From: Streptomyces sp. CB02980
GTDB lineage: Bacteria; Actinomycetota; Actinomycetes; Streptomycetales; Streptomycetaceae
Length of the DNA: 64,000 nt
Direction of reading: 5' to 3'
NCBI RefSeq assembly: GCF_014451325.2
Contig: NZ_JACSCH020000001.1
Coordinates: 474,845 to 538,844, forward strand
Shown here in pieces: positions 25,535 to 34,739 of the stretch. Position numbers and translations under genes: made by a program. The notes beneath the pieces were generated by a model, which did no database searches, was not told the DNA's origin, and saw only the letters and a program-made list of their open reading frames with translations. The first letter of the stretch is position 1, and each line of letters opens with the position of its first letter.

Positions 25535-26416
25535 ATGGCGCGAACCGTTCCCGACCGCGACGCCGCCTGCGCCATCGCCCAGGCCGCGGCCGTCGTCGGC
25601 GACTGGTGGAGCCTGCTCCTCGTCCGCGAGACGGCGCGGGGGCGGCACCGCTTCGACGAGCTCCAGCGCGAGCTGGACATCTCCCGCAAGGTGCTCACCG
25701 AGCGGCTCAACCACCTCGTCGACAGCGGGGTGCTCGACAAGGTCCCGTACCAGGAGGGACCGGTCCGGTTCGAGTACCGGCTGAGCGACGCCGGGCGCGC
25801 GCTGCTGCCCGTCCTGGTCTCGATGCAGGACTGGGCCGACCGCTGGCTGCTCGGCGACGGCTCGCTCACCGCCTCCGCCGACGAGCGGAGCGCCGAGGCG
25901 CACCGCGTCCACGACCTGCCCGGCACCCGGCTGCCCCGGCTCACGCTGCCCGCGCACACGGGCGGCGCGCTCGACCCGGTCGACGCAGGAGCGGGTGCCA
26001 CCGTCCTGTTCTGCTTCCCGGCGACCGCCCGGCCCGCCCCGCTGCCGGACGACTGGACGGACATCCCCGGCGCGGCGGGGTGCACGCTGGAGAACCGGCT
26101 GTTCCGGGAGGAGTACGAGAGGTTCGCGGCGGCAGGCGTCTCGGTGCGCGGCATCAGCACCCAACGCCCGGACGAGCAGCGGACGTTCGCGGTGGCCGAG
26201 GAGATCCCCTTCCCGCTCCTCTCCGACATGGACAACGGGCTCTCGGCGGCGCTCCGCCTCCCGACGTTCCGCGCGGGCCAGGCCCTCCGGCTGAAGCGCG
26301 CGATCCTGGTCGTGGACCGCGAACGGACCGTTCGGCACGTGCAGTTCCCCGTCGTGGACATCCCCGCGGCCGTGGAGACGGCGTGGCGCGAGGGGGCGTC
26401 GGTCGCCGAGGGGTGA
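25535..26416 (+). CDS. HxlR-family regulator fused to a peroxiredoxin-like domain
   Basis: A 293-residue two-domain protein. Residues 8-105 are an HxlR winged helix (CAIAQAAAVVGDWWSLLLVRE, LDISRKVLTERLNHLVDSGVL). After a linker, residues 130-285 form a thioredoxin-fold redoxin domain: VLFCFPATARP, IPGAAGCTLENRLFREEY with the likely peroxidatic Cys183, PFPLLSDMDNGLS and RAILVVDRERTVRHV. The layout suggests a regulator sensing peroxide or electrophiles directly through Cys183. It diverges from an ABC-2 exporter and probably represses it. GAGGAGG precedes the ATG. Confidence 0.88.
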   Translation: MARTVPDRDAACAIAQAAAVVGDWWSLLLVRETARGRHRFDELQRELDISRKVLTERLNHLVDSGVLDKVPYQEGPVRFEYRLSDAGRALLPVLVSMQDWADRWLLGDGSLTASADERSAEAHRVHDLPGTRLPRLTLPAHTGGALDPVDAGAGATVLFCFPATARPAPLPDDWTDIPGAAGCTLENRLFREEYERFAAAGVSVRGISTQRPDEQRTFAVAEEIPFPLLSDMDNGLSAALRLPTFRAGQALRLKRAILVVDRERTVRHVQFPVVDIPAAVETAWREGASVAEG

Positions 26417-26548
26417 TCGGGCCGCCACCACGCCACACGGCCGCACTGGTAGGGAAGTTGGGTGTCAGCACCCATGCCGGGGTGACGGTGCGGCTGGAAA
26501 GCTGGGAGCGGCTCCGCCGACGCGGGCCGGAACAGCATCAGGACTCGG

Positions 26549-26599
26549 CCCAGGACCGGGTCGGCACCCACGACCAGACCCAGGACCGGGTCGGCACCC
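26549..26599. repeat. Direct repeat of about 21 bp, spacing 30 bp
   Basis: Two identical copies starting CCCAGGACCGGGTCGGCACC lie just before the start of the two-RCK membrane protein gene. CCGGGTCGG within each could bind a regulator, but no known consensus is matched. Confidence 0.6.
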
Positions 26600-26614
26600 G
26601 GACGAGAGGCGACC

Positions 26615-28672
26615 ATGACCGCCGTACCGCGTCAGGTCACTCGTCGGGAGACCGGCACGGGCACCCGGCCCGCCGGGCCGTCCTCGCCGCAGGACGGGCA
26701 CATGGTCGTGTGCGGGGACGACGCCCTCGCGCACCGAATCGCCGGTGAACTGGCCGAGGTGTACCGGCAGGACGTCGTCCTCGTCGCGCCCACCGGGGGC
26801 GGACCGGACACCGACGAGCCGCGCGTGCGCGTCCAGCAGGCCGACCGGATACCGCCAGACGAGCCGACCCTCGTGGAGGCGGGTGTACGCCGGGCCCAGG
26901 CACTGGCGCTGCTGTACGAGGACGACGAGGTCAACATGCGGGCCGCGTTCCTGGCCCGCCGGCTCAATCCGCACATTCGCCTGGTCCTCCGGATGTACAA
27001 CCGCAACCTCGGCAGACGGATGGCCGAGCTCCTCGACCAGGCCCGAGGCCAGGCCCGAGGCCAGGTCGAGGACCGGACGACGGCCGACGACGGGCCCGGC
27101 CACGGGAACGGGCAGAGGCACAGGGACGGGCACGGGCACGACGCCACCACGATCGTCCTGTCCGACGCGGACACCGCCGCGCCGGCGCTCGCCGCCACGG
27201 CCGTCACCGGAACACGCAAGATCGTCCAGGCCGACGGCCTGCTGCTGCGCGCCGCCGAGCGGATCCCCACCGAGCAGAGCCCCGCCGCAGCGCAGGCCGC
27301 CGAGGCCGAGGACGCGGCCGACGTCGCGGCCGACCCCGGCCTCGTCACCCTCGCCCTGCTGTCGTCGACGACGCGCGACCCGGCGGGCGCGGACGGGTCC
27401 GACCGCAGCGGGCGGCTCGCGCCCCGGCTGCTGCCCGACGACGCCGAGGTACGGGCGGCGGCCGGGCACGGCACCGTCGTCCTGGAGGCCGTCACCCACG
27501 AACCGGTCCTCCCCCGGCGCCGGGAGAGCCGGGGCGCCTCGCCGCGCGAGCTCCTGTCTCCCCGGGTGCGCTGGGCTCTCGCCGGTGTCTGCGCGGCGGT
27601 CGTGGCGCTCGCCGTCACGTCCTCGGTGACCACCGGGGACCACCTGCTGCACGCCGCGTACCTCACGCTGCTCGACCTGTTCGCGATCGGCGACCCCGCC
27701 GTCGGTGAACCCACCGCCCGCCAGGTCCTCCAGATCCTCGCCGGTCTGCTCGGCCTCGTCCTGCTGCCGCTGCTGATCGCGGGATCCCTCGAAGCTCTCG
27801 GCGCGTACCGCAGCGCCGCCGCCCTCCGGCGCCCGCCGCGCGGCCTCGCCGGCCATGTGGTCCTCCTGGGCCTGGGGCGCATCGGTACCCGCGTCCTGGT
27901 CCAGCTCCACGAACTCGGCGTGCCCGTGGTCTGCGTGGAGGACGACCCCGAGGCGCGGGGCGTCGCCCTTGCCCGCACCCTGCGCGTGCCGGTCGTCCTG
28001 GGCGACGTCACGCAGGAGGGGGTCCTGGAGGCGGCGAAGATCCAGCGGGCCCGCGCCCTGCTCGCCCTCACCAGTGCCGACACCACCAACCTGGAAGCCG
28101 CGCTGTACGCGCGGACACTCCACCCGGACCTGCTCGTGGCCCTGCGCCTGTACGACGACGACTTCGCGTCCACCGTCTACCGCACGCTGCGCGCGGCCCA
28201 TCCCGACGCGCTCACCCGCAGCCGCAGCGTGTCGACGCTCGCCGCGCCCGCCTTCGCCACGGCGATGATGGGCCGCCAGATCCTCGGGGCGATCGCCGTC
28301 GAACGCCGGGTGCTCGTGTTCGCGGCACTCGACATCGCGGGCCAGCCCCAGCTGGAGGGCCGAACGGTCGCGGAGGCCTTCCGCCCGGGTGCGTGGCGCG
28401 TCCTCGCCCTTGACACGAGTGCCCCGGATCCGACGGAGCCGTCGGACCTCCGGGACCCCCAGGACGGTCCGGAACCGAGGACGCGAACGTCCGCCGCCGA
28501 CGAACCGCCCGGGCTGCTCTGGGACCTCCACCCCGGCTACGTGCTCCACCCCGGCGACCGCGTCGTCGTCGCCGCCACCCGCGCGGGCCTCGCCGAACTG
28601 CTCGGCCAGGCGGAAGCACCGGCGACGGGACGAACGCCCGCCGGGGCGCCGCCGTCACCTCCGGGTGACTGA
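26615..28672 (+). CDS. Membrane protein with two RCK/TrkA-N nucleotide-binding domains
   Basis: A 685-residue protein. The first RCK-like Rossmann domain (about 28-245) reads HMVVCGDDALAHRIAGELAE and is interrupted by a Gly/His-rich insert near 150-175. Hydrophobic segments follow near 322-345 and 365-395, flanking a short pore-like loop. The second, canonical RCK domain begins GHVVLLGLGRIGTRVLVQL near 413 and ends with a TrkA-C-like part. The layout recalls two-RCK ion channels or Castor/Pollux-like proteins, but no TVGYG-type selectivity filter is visible, so ion specificity is open. Confidence 0.8.
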   Translation: MTAVPRQVTRRETGTGTRPAGPSSPQDGHMVVCGDDALAHRIAGELAEVYRQDVVLVAPTGGGPDTDEPRVRVQQADRIPPDEPTLVEAGVRRAQALALLYEDDEVNMRAAFLARRLNPHIRLVLRMYNRNLGRRMAELLDQARGQARGQVEDRTTADDGPGHGNGQRHRDGHGHDATTIVLSDADTAAPALAATAVTGTRKIVQADGLLLRAAERIPTEQSPAAAQAAEAEDAADVAADPGLVTLALLSSTTRDPAGADGSDRSGRLAPRLLPDDAEVRAAAGHGTVVLEAVTHEPVLPRRRESRGASPRELLSPRVRWALAGVCAAVVALAVTSSVTTGDHLLHAAYLTLLDLFAIGDPAVGEPTARQVLQILAGLLGLVLLPLLIAGSLEALGAYRSAAALRRPPRGLAGHVVLLGLGRIGTRVLVQLHELGVPVVCVEDDPEARGVALARTLRVPVVLGDVTQEGVLEAAKIQRARALLALTSADTTNLEAALYARTLHPDLLVALRLYDDDFASTVYRTLRAAHPDALTRSRSVSTLAAPAFATAMMGRQILGAIAVERRVLVFAALDIAGQPQLEGRTVAEAFRPGAWRVLALDTSAPDPTEPSDLRDPQDGPEPRTRTSAADEPPGLLWDLHPGYVLHPGDRVVVAATRAGLAELLGQAEAPATGRTPAGAPPSPPGD

Positions 28673-28836
28673 ACGACACGGACAATCCGGCCGCCCGCTC
28701 GCCCACCCATGTGCTCGCCCGCTCCCCCGCTCGCCCTGAGCGAACGGAACACGCAACCTTGGCTGGAATCTTGCCCTTTAGGCCCTCGTCATGATCATAT
28801 TCAGGCCTTTCTTGTGATCATTACCTGGGGGTAGAA

Positions 28837-30159
28837 ATGACCAGAGGCATGGACCGTCGTTCCGTCATACGCGGCGTGGCGACAGCGGGAGTCGGAGTCG
28901 CCGCCGGCGCTCTGACCATGGGTGGCGGTACCGCGTACGCGGCCGGCTCCGGGGGCGACCCGTACAGCGTCGATGTCATCAGCAAGGGTGCGGACCCGAC
29001 CGGCGCCACCCCGAGCGACGCAGCCTTCCGTGCCGCCGCGGCCGAGGTGCTCGCCTCGTTCCAGCCCGGTCCGATCTCCGGGGCCATCCCGAAGAAGGTC
29101 CTGGTCGTCCCGCCCGGCACCTATCTCCTGACCCAGCCGGACTCGCTCCTGCCGAACGTCAACGGCGAGGGCAACGGCGGGATCGTCGACGGGGTGTCGA
29201 TCACCGGCTACGGCAAGCGGCTTTCGCGGATCGTGTACTCGCCGGCGGCCGACGACACCACGCTCTGGACGAACTACCAGCGCTACAAGAACATCCGCAT
29301 CTCGGGCCTGACGTTCACCAGCACCAACGCCACGTCGAGCTTCAACTACGCCTACTCGTCGGCCGACTACGGCGTCCAGGACACCTGGTACAGCGACGTG
29401 GAGTGGCGCGGCAGCTGGAAGCGGGGCATCGGCCTGGACGGCCCGGCCACCACGTCCAACCTGAACAGCGAGATGGGCTGGGACCACTGCCAGGTCGGCG
29501 GCTCCTACTCCGACGCGTTCCTCGTCATGGGGATGACGACGGCCGCGACCCAGCAGGACCAGTTCCTCAACTACTGGTTCCGCGACTGCAAGGTGGAGTA
29601 CCAGTCCGGGGTGTTCGTGAAGAACAACCGCGGCGGTTCGATGAACTTCATCGGCGGCTCGTACATCCTCACCGACGCCGCGTCGACCGGCACGTTCTTC
29701 AAGCTCACCCCCGACGCCACCACCCGCGCCGACTCCGTCATGCGGCTGTACGCGCAGGGCATCCGCTTCGAGCTGCGCGGCGTCGGCCACAAGGTCATCG
29801 ACTCCCAATGGTACAAGGGCAACATCACCTTCGAGTCCTGTGACGACACCGCCCTGAGCTTCAAGTCCTGGGCGCCGAACGCCGTCACGCACGTCTACGA
29901 CTTCAACGCCAACGGTGCCCGTGGCCCGATGGTGCGGTACGTGGACTGCGGCCTGATGGGCTCGCACCAGGTGTCGACCGGGGCCACCCCGACCACCTAC
30001 GGCAAGGTCCTGTACGACGGTTGCCGGTTCATCGACATGTCGGCGGCGACCGGGACGACCGGTTTCCTCCGCTGGACCGGGGCCGTCGCGCCCCGTTACG
30101 AGATGCGCGACTGCCTCATCGGTGCGAGCTACCTGGCGGACGTGAAGAACCCCGCCTGA
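28837..30159 (+). CDS. Tat-exported right-handed beta-helix protein (pectate_lyase_3 type)
   Basis: Predicted extracellular beta-helix protein, 440 residues. The N-terminus has a Tat signal (DRRSVIRG, cleavage after AYA near 35). The mature part opens with the YSVDVISKGADPTGATPSDAAFRAA pattern of pectate lyase 3/GH28-like helices. It continues with strands such as SGLTFTSTN and MNFIGGSY. No catalytic residues can be assigned by eye, so it may be a polysaccharide lyase, a glycosidase or a binding protein. Upstream, TGATCA occurs at 28792 and 28815. A strong terminator follows. Confidence 0.75.
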   Translation: MTRGMDRRSVIRGVATAGVGVAAGALTMGGGTAYAAGSGGDPYSVDVISKGADPTGATPSDAAFRAAAAEVLASFQPGPISGAIPKKVLVVPPGTYLLTQPDSLLPNVNGEGNGGIVDGVSITGYGKRLSRIVYSPAADDTTLWTNYQRYKNIRISGLTFTSTNATSSFNYAYSSADYGVQDTWYSDVEWRGSWKRGIGLDGPATTSNLNSEMGWDHCQVGGSYSDAFLVMGMTTAATQQDQFLNYWFRDCKVEYQSGVFVKNNRGGSMNFIGGSYILTDAASTGTFFKLTPDATTRADSVMRLYAQGIRFELRGVGHKVIDSQWYKGNITFESCDDTALSFKSWAPNAVTHVYDFNANGARGPMVRYVDCGLMGSHQVSTGATPTTYGKVLYDGCRFIDMSAATGTTGFLRWTGAVAPRYEMRDCLIGASYLADVKNPA

Positions 30160-30179
30160 TCGCCTGCCGCAGCAGCCGG

Positions 30180-30212
30180 GCGCGGGCCGCGACACACTGT
30201 CGCGGCCCGCGC
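30180..30212 (+). terminator. Terminator after the beta-helix protein
   Basis: A perfect 15-bp stem (GCGCGGGCCGCGACA and complement) with a 3-nt CAC loop. Confidence 0.9.
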
Positions 30213-30216
30213 CGCG

Positions 30217-30238
30217 GTTCATCGCGCGTACACCTGGA
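30217..30238 (+). promoter_or_regulatory. PHO-box-like direct repeat before the phytase
   Basis: GTTCATC-GCGC and GTACACC-TGGA are two adjacent 11-bp units, each matching six of seven bases of the Streptomyces PhoP repeat GTTCACC-N4. The position, about 100 bp before a phosphate-releasing enzyme gene, fits phosphate-starvation control. Confidence 0.55.
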
Positions 30239-30333
30239 CTTCGGGCCTCCGGTCGGGCGGAGGCCGCCGGGCCGACACGGAAGGGCACCACGCTCACGCA
30301 GGACGTACAAGCCCCCCTCCTGAGGAGACTTGC

Positions 30334-31680
30334 GTGACTCGCCCCAGTACCGCCCGGTCGCTCGTGCTCGCCGTCACCACGGCGCTCGCCGCGGCCGCCC
30401 TCGCCGTGCCCGCTCGGGCCGACACCGACGCCGGTGCCCAGGCGCAGGCTCAGGCCCGCCACCGTGGTCCCGCCCGCTCGCTGCCGGCCGTGACCCCCCG
30501 CGCGGAGACGCCGGTGCTGCACGACGACGACGCGGGCGGCAACGCCGACGCGGACGACCCCGCCATCTGGCGCAACGCCGCCGCTCCCGGCCGCAGCCTT
30601 GTCATCGCCACTGCCAAGGAGGGCGGGCTCCGCGTCTACGACCTGGACGCGCGCCCGGTGCAGTCGATAGCCGCGCCTCCGGCGGACGGACCGGACGACG
30701 CCCCCGGCCGGTTCAACAACGTGGACCTCGTCCAGGGCCTGCGGCTCTCCTCGGGACGGGCCGACCTCGCCGTCACCAGCGACCGCGGCCACGACCGGCT
30801 GCGGTTCTACCGCATCGACCGCGACCGCGCCGGCGGCCCGCTGACCGATGTCACCGATCCCGCCGCCCCGGCAGTCTTCTCGCGGGACCAGGCCGAGATC
30901 AACGACCAGCGGACCGCGTACGGTCTGGCGACCTGGACGGACCCGGCGTCCGGGAAGTCCTTCGCGCTCGTCAGCCGCCGCGAGCGGACCAGCATCGCCC
31001 TGCTCGAACTGCTCCCGGCCGGCGGCGACAAGGTCACGTACCGCACGATCCGCACCCTGGACCTGCCGGCCACGTTCCGGCTGCCGAACGGCACCTCGTG
31101 GGCCCCGTGCGGCGAGCCCGGCGAGCTGCCGCAGGTCGAGGGCATGGTCGTCGACCCCGCCAACGGCACCCTGTACGCCGGCCAGGAGGACATCGGCATC
31201 TGGCGGCTGCGCGCCGACCTCACCGGCACGCCGAAGCTGCTCGACAAGGTCCGCGAGTACGGCGTCCCCGGCGTCTACGACGAGGAGACCGAGGAGTGCA
31301 CGCCGGGCGCCGACCCGGGCTTTGGCGGGACCAGGATCTCTTCGGACGTCGAGGGCCTGACGCTGGTCACCGAGTCCGACGGCGACGGATACCTGCTCGC
31401 CTCCAGCCAGGGCGACAACACCTTCGCCGCCTACGACCGGGAGCTCGCGGACCACAACGAGTACGAGGGCGGATTCCGGGTCGCGTCCGCGAGCGGCGCC
31501 CTCGACGGTTCCGAGGAGTGCGACGGCGCCGCCGCCCTGAACGCTCCCCTGGGTTCGAAGTACCCGAACGGCCTCCTCGTCGTGCAGGACGGCCACGACG
31601 CCCCCGGCGACGGTGACCGCCCCGCGACCAACTTCAAGTTCGTCGACCTCGGCCCCGTCCTGGACGCCCTCGACGACTGA
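30334..31680 (+). CDS. Secreted beta-propeller phytase
   Basis: Predicted extracellular Ca-dependent 3-phytase of 448 residues, releasing phosphate from phytate. A Sec signal ends ARA near residue 29. The six-bladed propeller shows DADDPAIW (72-79), ATAKEGGLRVYDL, NNVDLVQG, VTSDRGHDRLRFY, the QVEGMVVDP / GTLYAGQEDIGIWR pair, DVEGLTL and YLLASSQGDNTFAAY. The acidic clusters are the expected calcium and phosphate ligands. A GTG start is preceded by AGGAGA. A PHO-box-like element upstream suggests PhoP activation. Confidence 0.93.
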   Translation: MTRPSTARSLVLAVTTALAAAALAVPARADTDAGAQAQAQARHRGPARSLPAVTPRAETPVLHDDDAGGNADADDPAIWRNAAAPGRSLVIATAKEGGLRVYDLDARPVQSIAAPPADGPDDAPGRFNNVDLVQGLRLSSGRADLAVTSDRGHDRLRFYRIDRDRAGGPLTDVTDPAAPAVFSRDQAEINDQRTAYGLATWTDPASGKSFALVSRRERTSIALLELLPAGGDKVTYRTIRTLDLPATFRLPNGTSWAPCGEPGELPQVEGMVVDPANGTLYAGQEDIGIWRLRADLTGTPKLLDKVREYGVPGVYDEETEECTPGADPGFGGTRISSDVEGLTLVTESDGDGYLLASSQGDNTFAAYDRELADHNEYEGGFRVASASGALDGSEECDGAAALNAPLGSKYPNGLLVVQDGHDAPGDGDRPATNFKFVDLGPVLDALDD

Positions 31681-31708
31681 TCCGCCCCACGACCGCTCTC
31701 CCTCACCC

Positions 31709-31747
31709 GCACCGGCCGCCGGGGTCCGACGACCCGGCGGCCGGTGC
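31709..31747. terminator. Bidirectional terminator between phytase and DUF5682-like genes
   Basis: A perfect 15-bp inverted repeat (GCACCGGCCGCCGGG and complement) with a 9-nt loop lies between two convergent genes. Confidence 0.88.
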
Positions 31748-31751
31748 GCCG

Positions 31752-34739
31752 TCACGGCGTCGCGAGAAGCGCCGCCACCGCGTGGGCCGTGGCGGGGTGT
31801 CTCGTCGTCAGCGGGGCCGAAACGGGGAGCGCCGAAGCCACGGGCGTCCAGGGATCGCCGCAGCCCAGGAGGTCCGCGACGGCGTCGCAGGTGGCGCGGT
31901 GGGCGAACAGGAGCGCCGCGCCCGTCGAGGCCGTCGTGCCCGTCGTCGGGCCGTCCGCCGGGGCCCACCCGTCCGTGCAGCCCAGGAGGTCCGCGACCGC
32001 GTCGCAGGTCTCCGGGTGGAGGGGGAGCAGCGCCGCGCCGCGTGGCGCGGCCAGGGGCGCCCGGGCCACCGGCTGTGCGTGCCACGGGGGGACCCAGGTG
32101 TCCAGGGCCGCCAGCCGTGCCGGGAAGATCCGGCCCGCCTCGCGGACGATCAGCGGGGCGAGGTCGGCGGCGTTCGACCGCAGCGTGGTGATGAGGGTGG
32201 GCAGCCACGGCAGCAGGACGGGGTCGGGGAGCCGTCCGAAGGCGTTCGACACGGCCTCCACGACGACGTCCGCGAGTCCCGGGACCGGCTCGAGCGCGTG
32301 CACGAAGCCACTGAGGTAGCGGGGGTACGAGGGGACCACCAGGGGGTTGCCGAGGAGTTCGTCGCAGCGGCCGCGCAGTTCGCCCCGGGAGAGCGTGCCG
32401 AGCTGGACCTGGGCGGCCCACAGCAGGGCCGTCTTGGCCGGGTCGTTCGGGTGCGACTGCGCGACCGCGAGCTCCAGCTGCGTCCGGTCGCAGCCGAGCG
32501 AGAGTGCCAGGCTTTCCATGCTGAACAGGAAGCCCAGCATCGCCGCCACCTGCCCCACGGTCGCGTCCTCGTCCCGGAAGGCCGTCGGCAGCAGGGTGCA
32601 GTAGTGCGCGTACCCGGCTCTGACGAAGGACTCGATCCACGGCGGGAGGACCGGTTCGCTGGTGCGGTAGTACGCCAGGAGGCCGCGCACCCGGCGCAGT
32701 ACCGCCGGGGCGCCGTCCACCGTGCGCTCGCCGGCGAGGACTTCCAGGGCCCGGGTGCCGAGCTCCTCGGCGAGGCGCCGACCGCCGAGGTAGAGCGTCG
32801 CGTCCTCGACGGCCGCGAGGACCTCGGCCGTGGTGGCCTGCGGTCCGTACGCCGCGCGGCGCAGCCGCTGCTCCAGCACCTGCTCCAGGCTCACGCCCTC
32901 GTACCCGAGCTCGATGAGCGCGCGTTGGTGAGTACCGAGCGAGAGGTCCCAGGACTCCTGGATCGACCGCTCGCCGAGCCGCCGCTCCCCCATCACCGTG
33001 CGGGCCGCGCCGGGCGGCAGCAGGCGGCGCAGCATCCACAGGACGTCCGAGCAGGCGCGCAGCTCCGGCCGGGACGCCATGTCGAGCAGGGCCCGGCGTA
33101 CGCCGCGCTGCTGGAGGTTCAGTTCCAGGGGCGCCAGCCGGTCGTGCACGTCACGGGCGAGGGGCGGCAGCGCGTCGTAGCCGACCTGGCCGATCCGGTC
33201 GCCGCCCATCATGATCTCGACGAGCCGCCGCACGTCCCGTCGGCCGGGGACGGTGTCCTTCTCGATGCAGGTGACCGCCGCGTCCTGGAAGTCGTACGGC
33301 GTCGGCTTGGCCCGGTCCCGCATGGCGGCGAGCAGGATGGACGTCTCGAACACGGCGATGGCGTCGGCGGTGGAGGCCAGATAGCCGCTGCGGCGGGCGG
33401 CGCGCACGATGTCCACGGACCAGCCGAGCAGTTCGGCCTCGTCGAGGGTGTGGAGGACGGGCGGCTGCCGGAGGAAGCCGGTGAGCCGGTCCTCGGTCGG
33501 ACCGGACGCGAGGTCGGGCGCGGGTACGGATGTGGGCGTGGCCGCCGGGGCCTTCGCCGCCGTCTTCTTCGCGCTCGGCTTCTTCGTGCCGGACTGGCCC
33601 TCCAGGCGGTACGGCTTCACCCGGGTGCGCTTGAGGTTCTTCGCCCACTCCGTCGCGGCGATCGACACCGAGCCGGACGCGAGGCCGAACTGTGCCTCGA
33701 TCGCCGCGTGGCTGGAGGGAATCAGCCCGTACTGCCAGGTCGTGGCGGTCCGTGGGGAGATGGCGAAGTCGCCCGTGCCGTGGACGCCGAACTCGTCGAC
33801 GTGGCTGGCCGCGTGGAAGGCGCCGCACACGTACAGGCAGTCCGCGGGGTCGGTGCCGGTCGCGGTGAGGTGCTCGCGCATCCGGGTCCACATGTAGCGC
33901 TCGCGGTCCTCGTCGACCCGTACCCGCTCGCCCCGGCCCGGGGCGAGTCGCCGGAACAGGCTGCCGATGAGGAACATGACCTGGCGGTAGGTGTCGTGGT
34001 CGCTGTCGCCGAGGGGGACCTCGACGTACTGGTGCCACCACTCCGACCAGTGCCGCACCTTGCCGTGCCGCAGCAGGTGCTCCTCCAGTTCGGCGAAGCG
34101 CGGACGCAGGTCGCCGATCTCGACGCCCACGGCCTCGCCGTGGAGGGCCGCCTCGGGCTCGGTCCCGGCCGTGGGCTCGGGCTCGGTCCCGGCCGTGGGC
34201 TCGGTCTCGGTCCCGGCCGTGTGGGTCTCGCCGTCGGCAGGCTGTCGGGTGTCCCACTGGAAGACGTGGTCGGAGGAGCGGTCGACGAGAACGAGGTCCA
34301 CGCCGGGGGTGTCGAGCGCGTACGCGATGGCCTGGTACTCGGCGGAGGCCTCCGTGATCGGGGCGACGACCGAGAGCGGGGCCCAGTCGGGCGGGAAGCC
34401 GTCGATGTCGCTCGCGAAGGCCTGTACGGCGACCGGCAGCCGGCAGTTGCGGAGCTCGGTGAGGAGCGGGGCCATGTCCTCGCACAGCTCCAGGTACACG
34501 ACCTTGGGCTGCTTCTCGCGCAGCCGGCGGGCCATGGCGAGCGCGGAGGAGGGCGAGTGGTGGCAGACGGGGAAGATCTCCAGCGGTTCGGCGGCCGCCC
34601 GGTCGACGTCGTCCACCATGCCGAGCAGGATGCCCTCCAGAGCGTCCTGTCCGCCGGCGAACTCGGCCGCCGCTTCGTGGAGTTGCCCGCGCAGGGCGGC
34701 GAAGGAGGCGCTTGTCGGCTTCTCGGAGGTGGTGCTCAT
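31752..34739 (-). CDS. Large DUF5682-like protein of a MoxR/VWA system
   Basis: A 995-residue cytoplasmic protein, last gene of a five-gene operon. Residues 50-160 (FPVCHHSPSSALAMARRL, KVVYLELCEDMAPLL, LPVAVQAFASD, GVDLVLVDRSSDH) resemble the CHHSP-type N-terminal domain of DUF5682 proteins. I infer that this domain is related to the TraB/ChaN/EreA-like hydrolase fold. A Thr/Glu/Pro tandem linker lies near 172-196. The rest is a long helical region, and the C-terminus carries three repeats of a TCDAVADLLGC element. It starts at an ATG overlapping the AAA gene stop (ATGA). The biochemical function is unknown. Confidence 0.7.
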   Translation of the reverse strand: MSTTSEKPTSASFAALRGQLHEAAAEFAGGQDALEGILLGMVDDVDRAAAEPLEIFPVCHHSPSSALAMARRLREKQPKVVYLELCEDMAPLLTELRNCRLPVAVQAFASDIDGFPPDWAPLSVVAPITEASAEYQAIAYALDTPGVDLVLVDRSSDHVFQWDTRQPADGETHTAGTETEPTAGTEPEPTAGTEPEAALHGEAVGVEIGDLRPRFAELEEHLLRHGKVRHWSEWWHQYVEVPLGDSDHDTYRQVMFLIGSLFRRLAPGRGERVRVDEDRERYMWTRMREHLTATGTDPADCLYVCGAFHAASHVDEFGVHGTGDFAISPRTATTWQYGLIPSSHAAIEAQFGLASGSVSIAATEWAKNLKRTRVKPYRLEGQSGTKKPSAKKTAAKAPAATPTSVPAPDLASGPTEDRLTGFLRQPPVLHTLDEAELLGWSVDIVRAARRSGYLASTADAIAVFETSILLAAMRDRAKPTPYDFQDAAVTCIEKDTVPGRRDVRRLVEIMMGGDRIGQVGYDALPPLARDVHDRLAPLELNLQQRGVRRALLDMASRPELRACSDVLWMLRRLLPPGAARTVMGERRLGERSIQESWDLSLGTHQRALIELGYEGVSLEQVLEQRLRRAAYGPQATTAEVLAAVEDATLYLGGRRLAEELGTRALEVLAGERTVDGAPAVLRRVRGLLAYYRTSEPVLPPWIESFVRAGYAHYCTLLPTAFRDEDATVGQVAAMLGFLFSMESLALSLGCDRTQLELAVAQSHPNDPAKTALLWAAQVQLGTLSRGELRGRCDELLGNPLVVPSYPRYLSGFVHALEPVPGLADVVVEAVSNAFGRLPDPVLLPWLPTLITTLRSNAADLAPLIVREAGRIFPARLAALDTWVPPWHAQPVARAPLAAPRGAALLPLHPETCDAVADLLGCTDGWAPADGPTTGTTASTGAALLFAHRATCDAVADLLGCGDPWTPVASALPVSAPLTTRHPATAHAVAALLATP

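Noticed and set aside
28801..33039. 1412-codon minus-strand open frame
   Set aside because: It spans the opposite strand of the beta-helix, phytase and DUF5682-like genes with shadow composition; real proteins with clear domains occupy the other frames.
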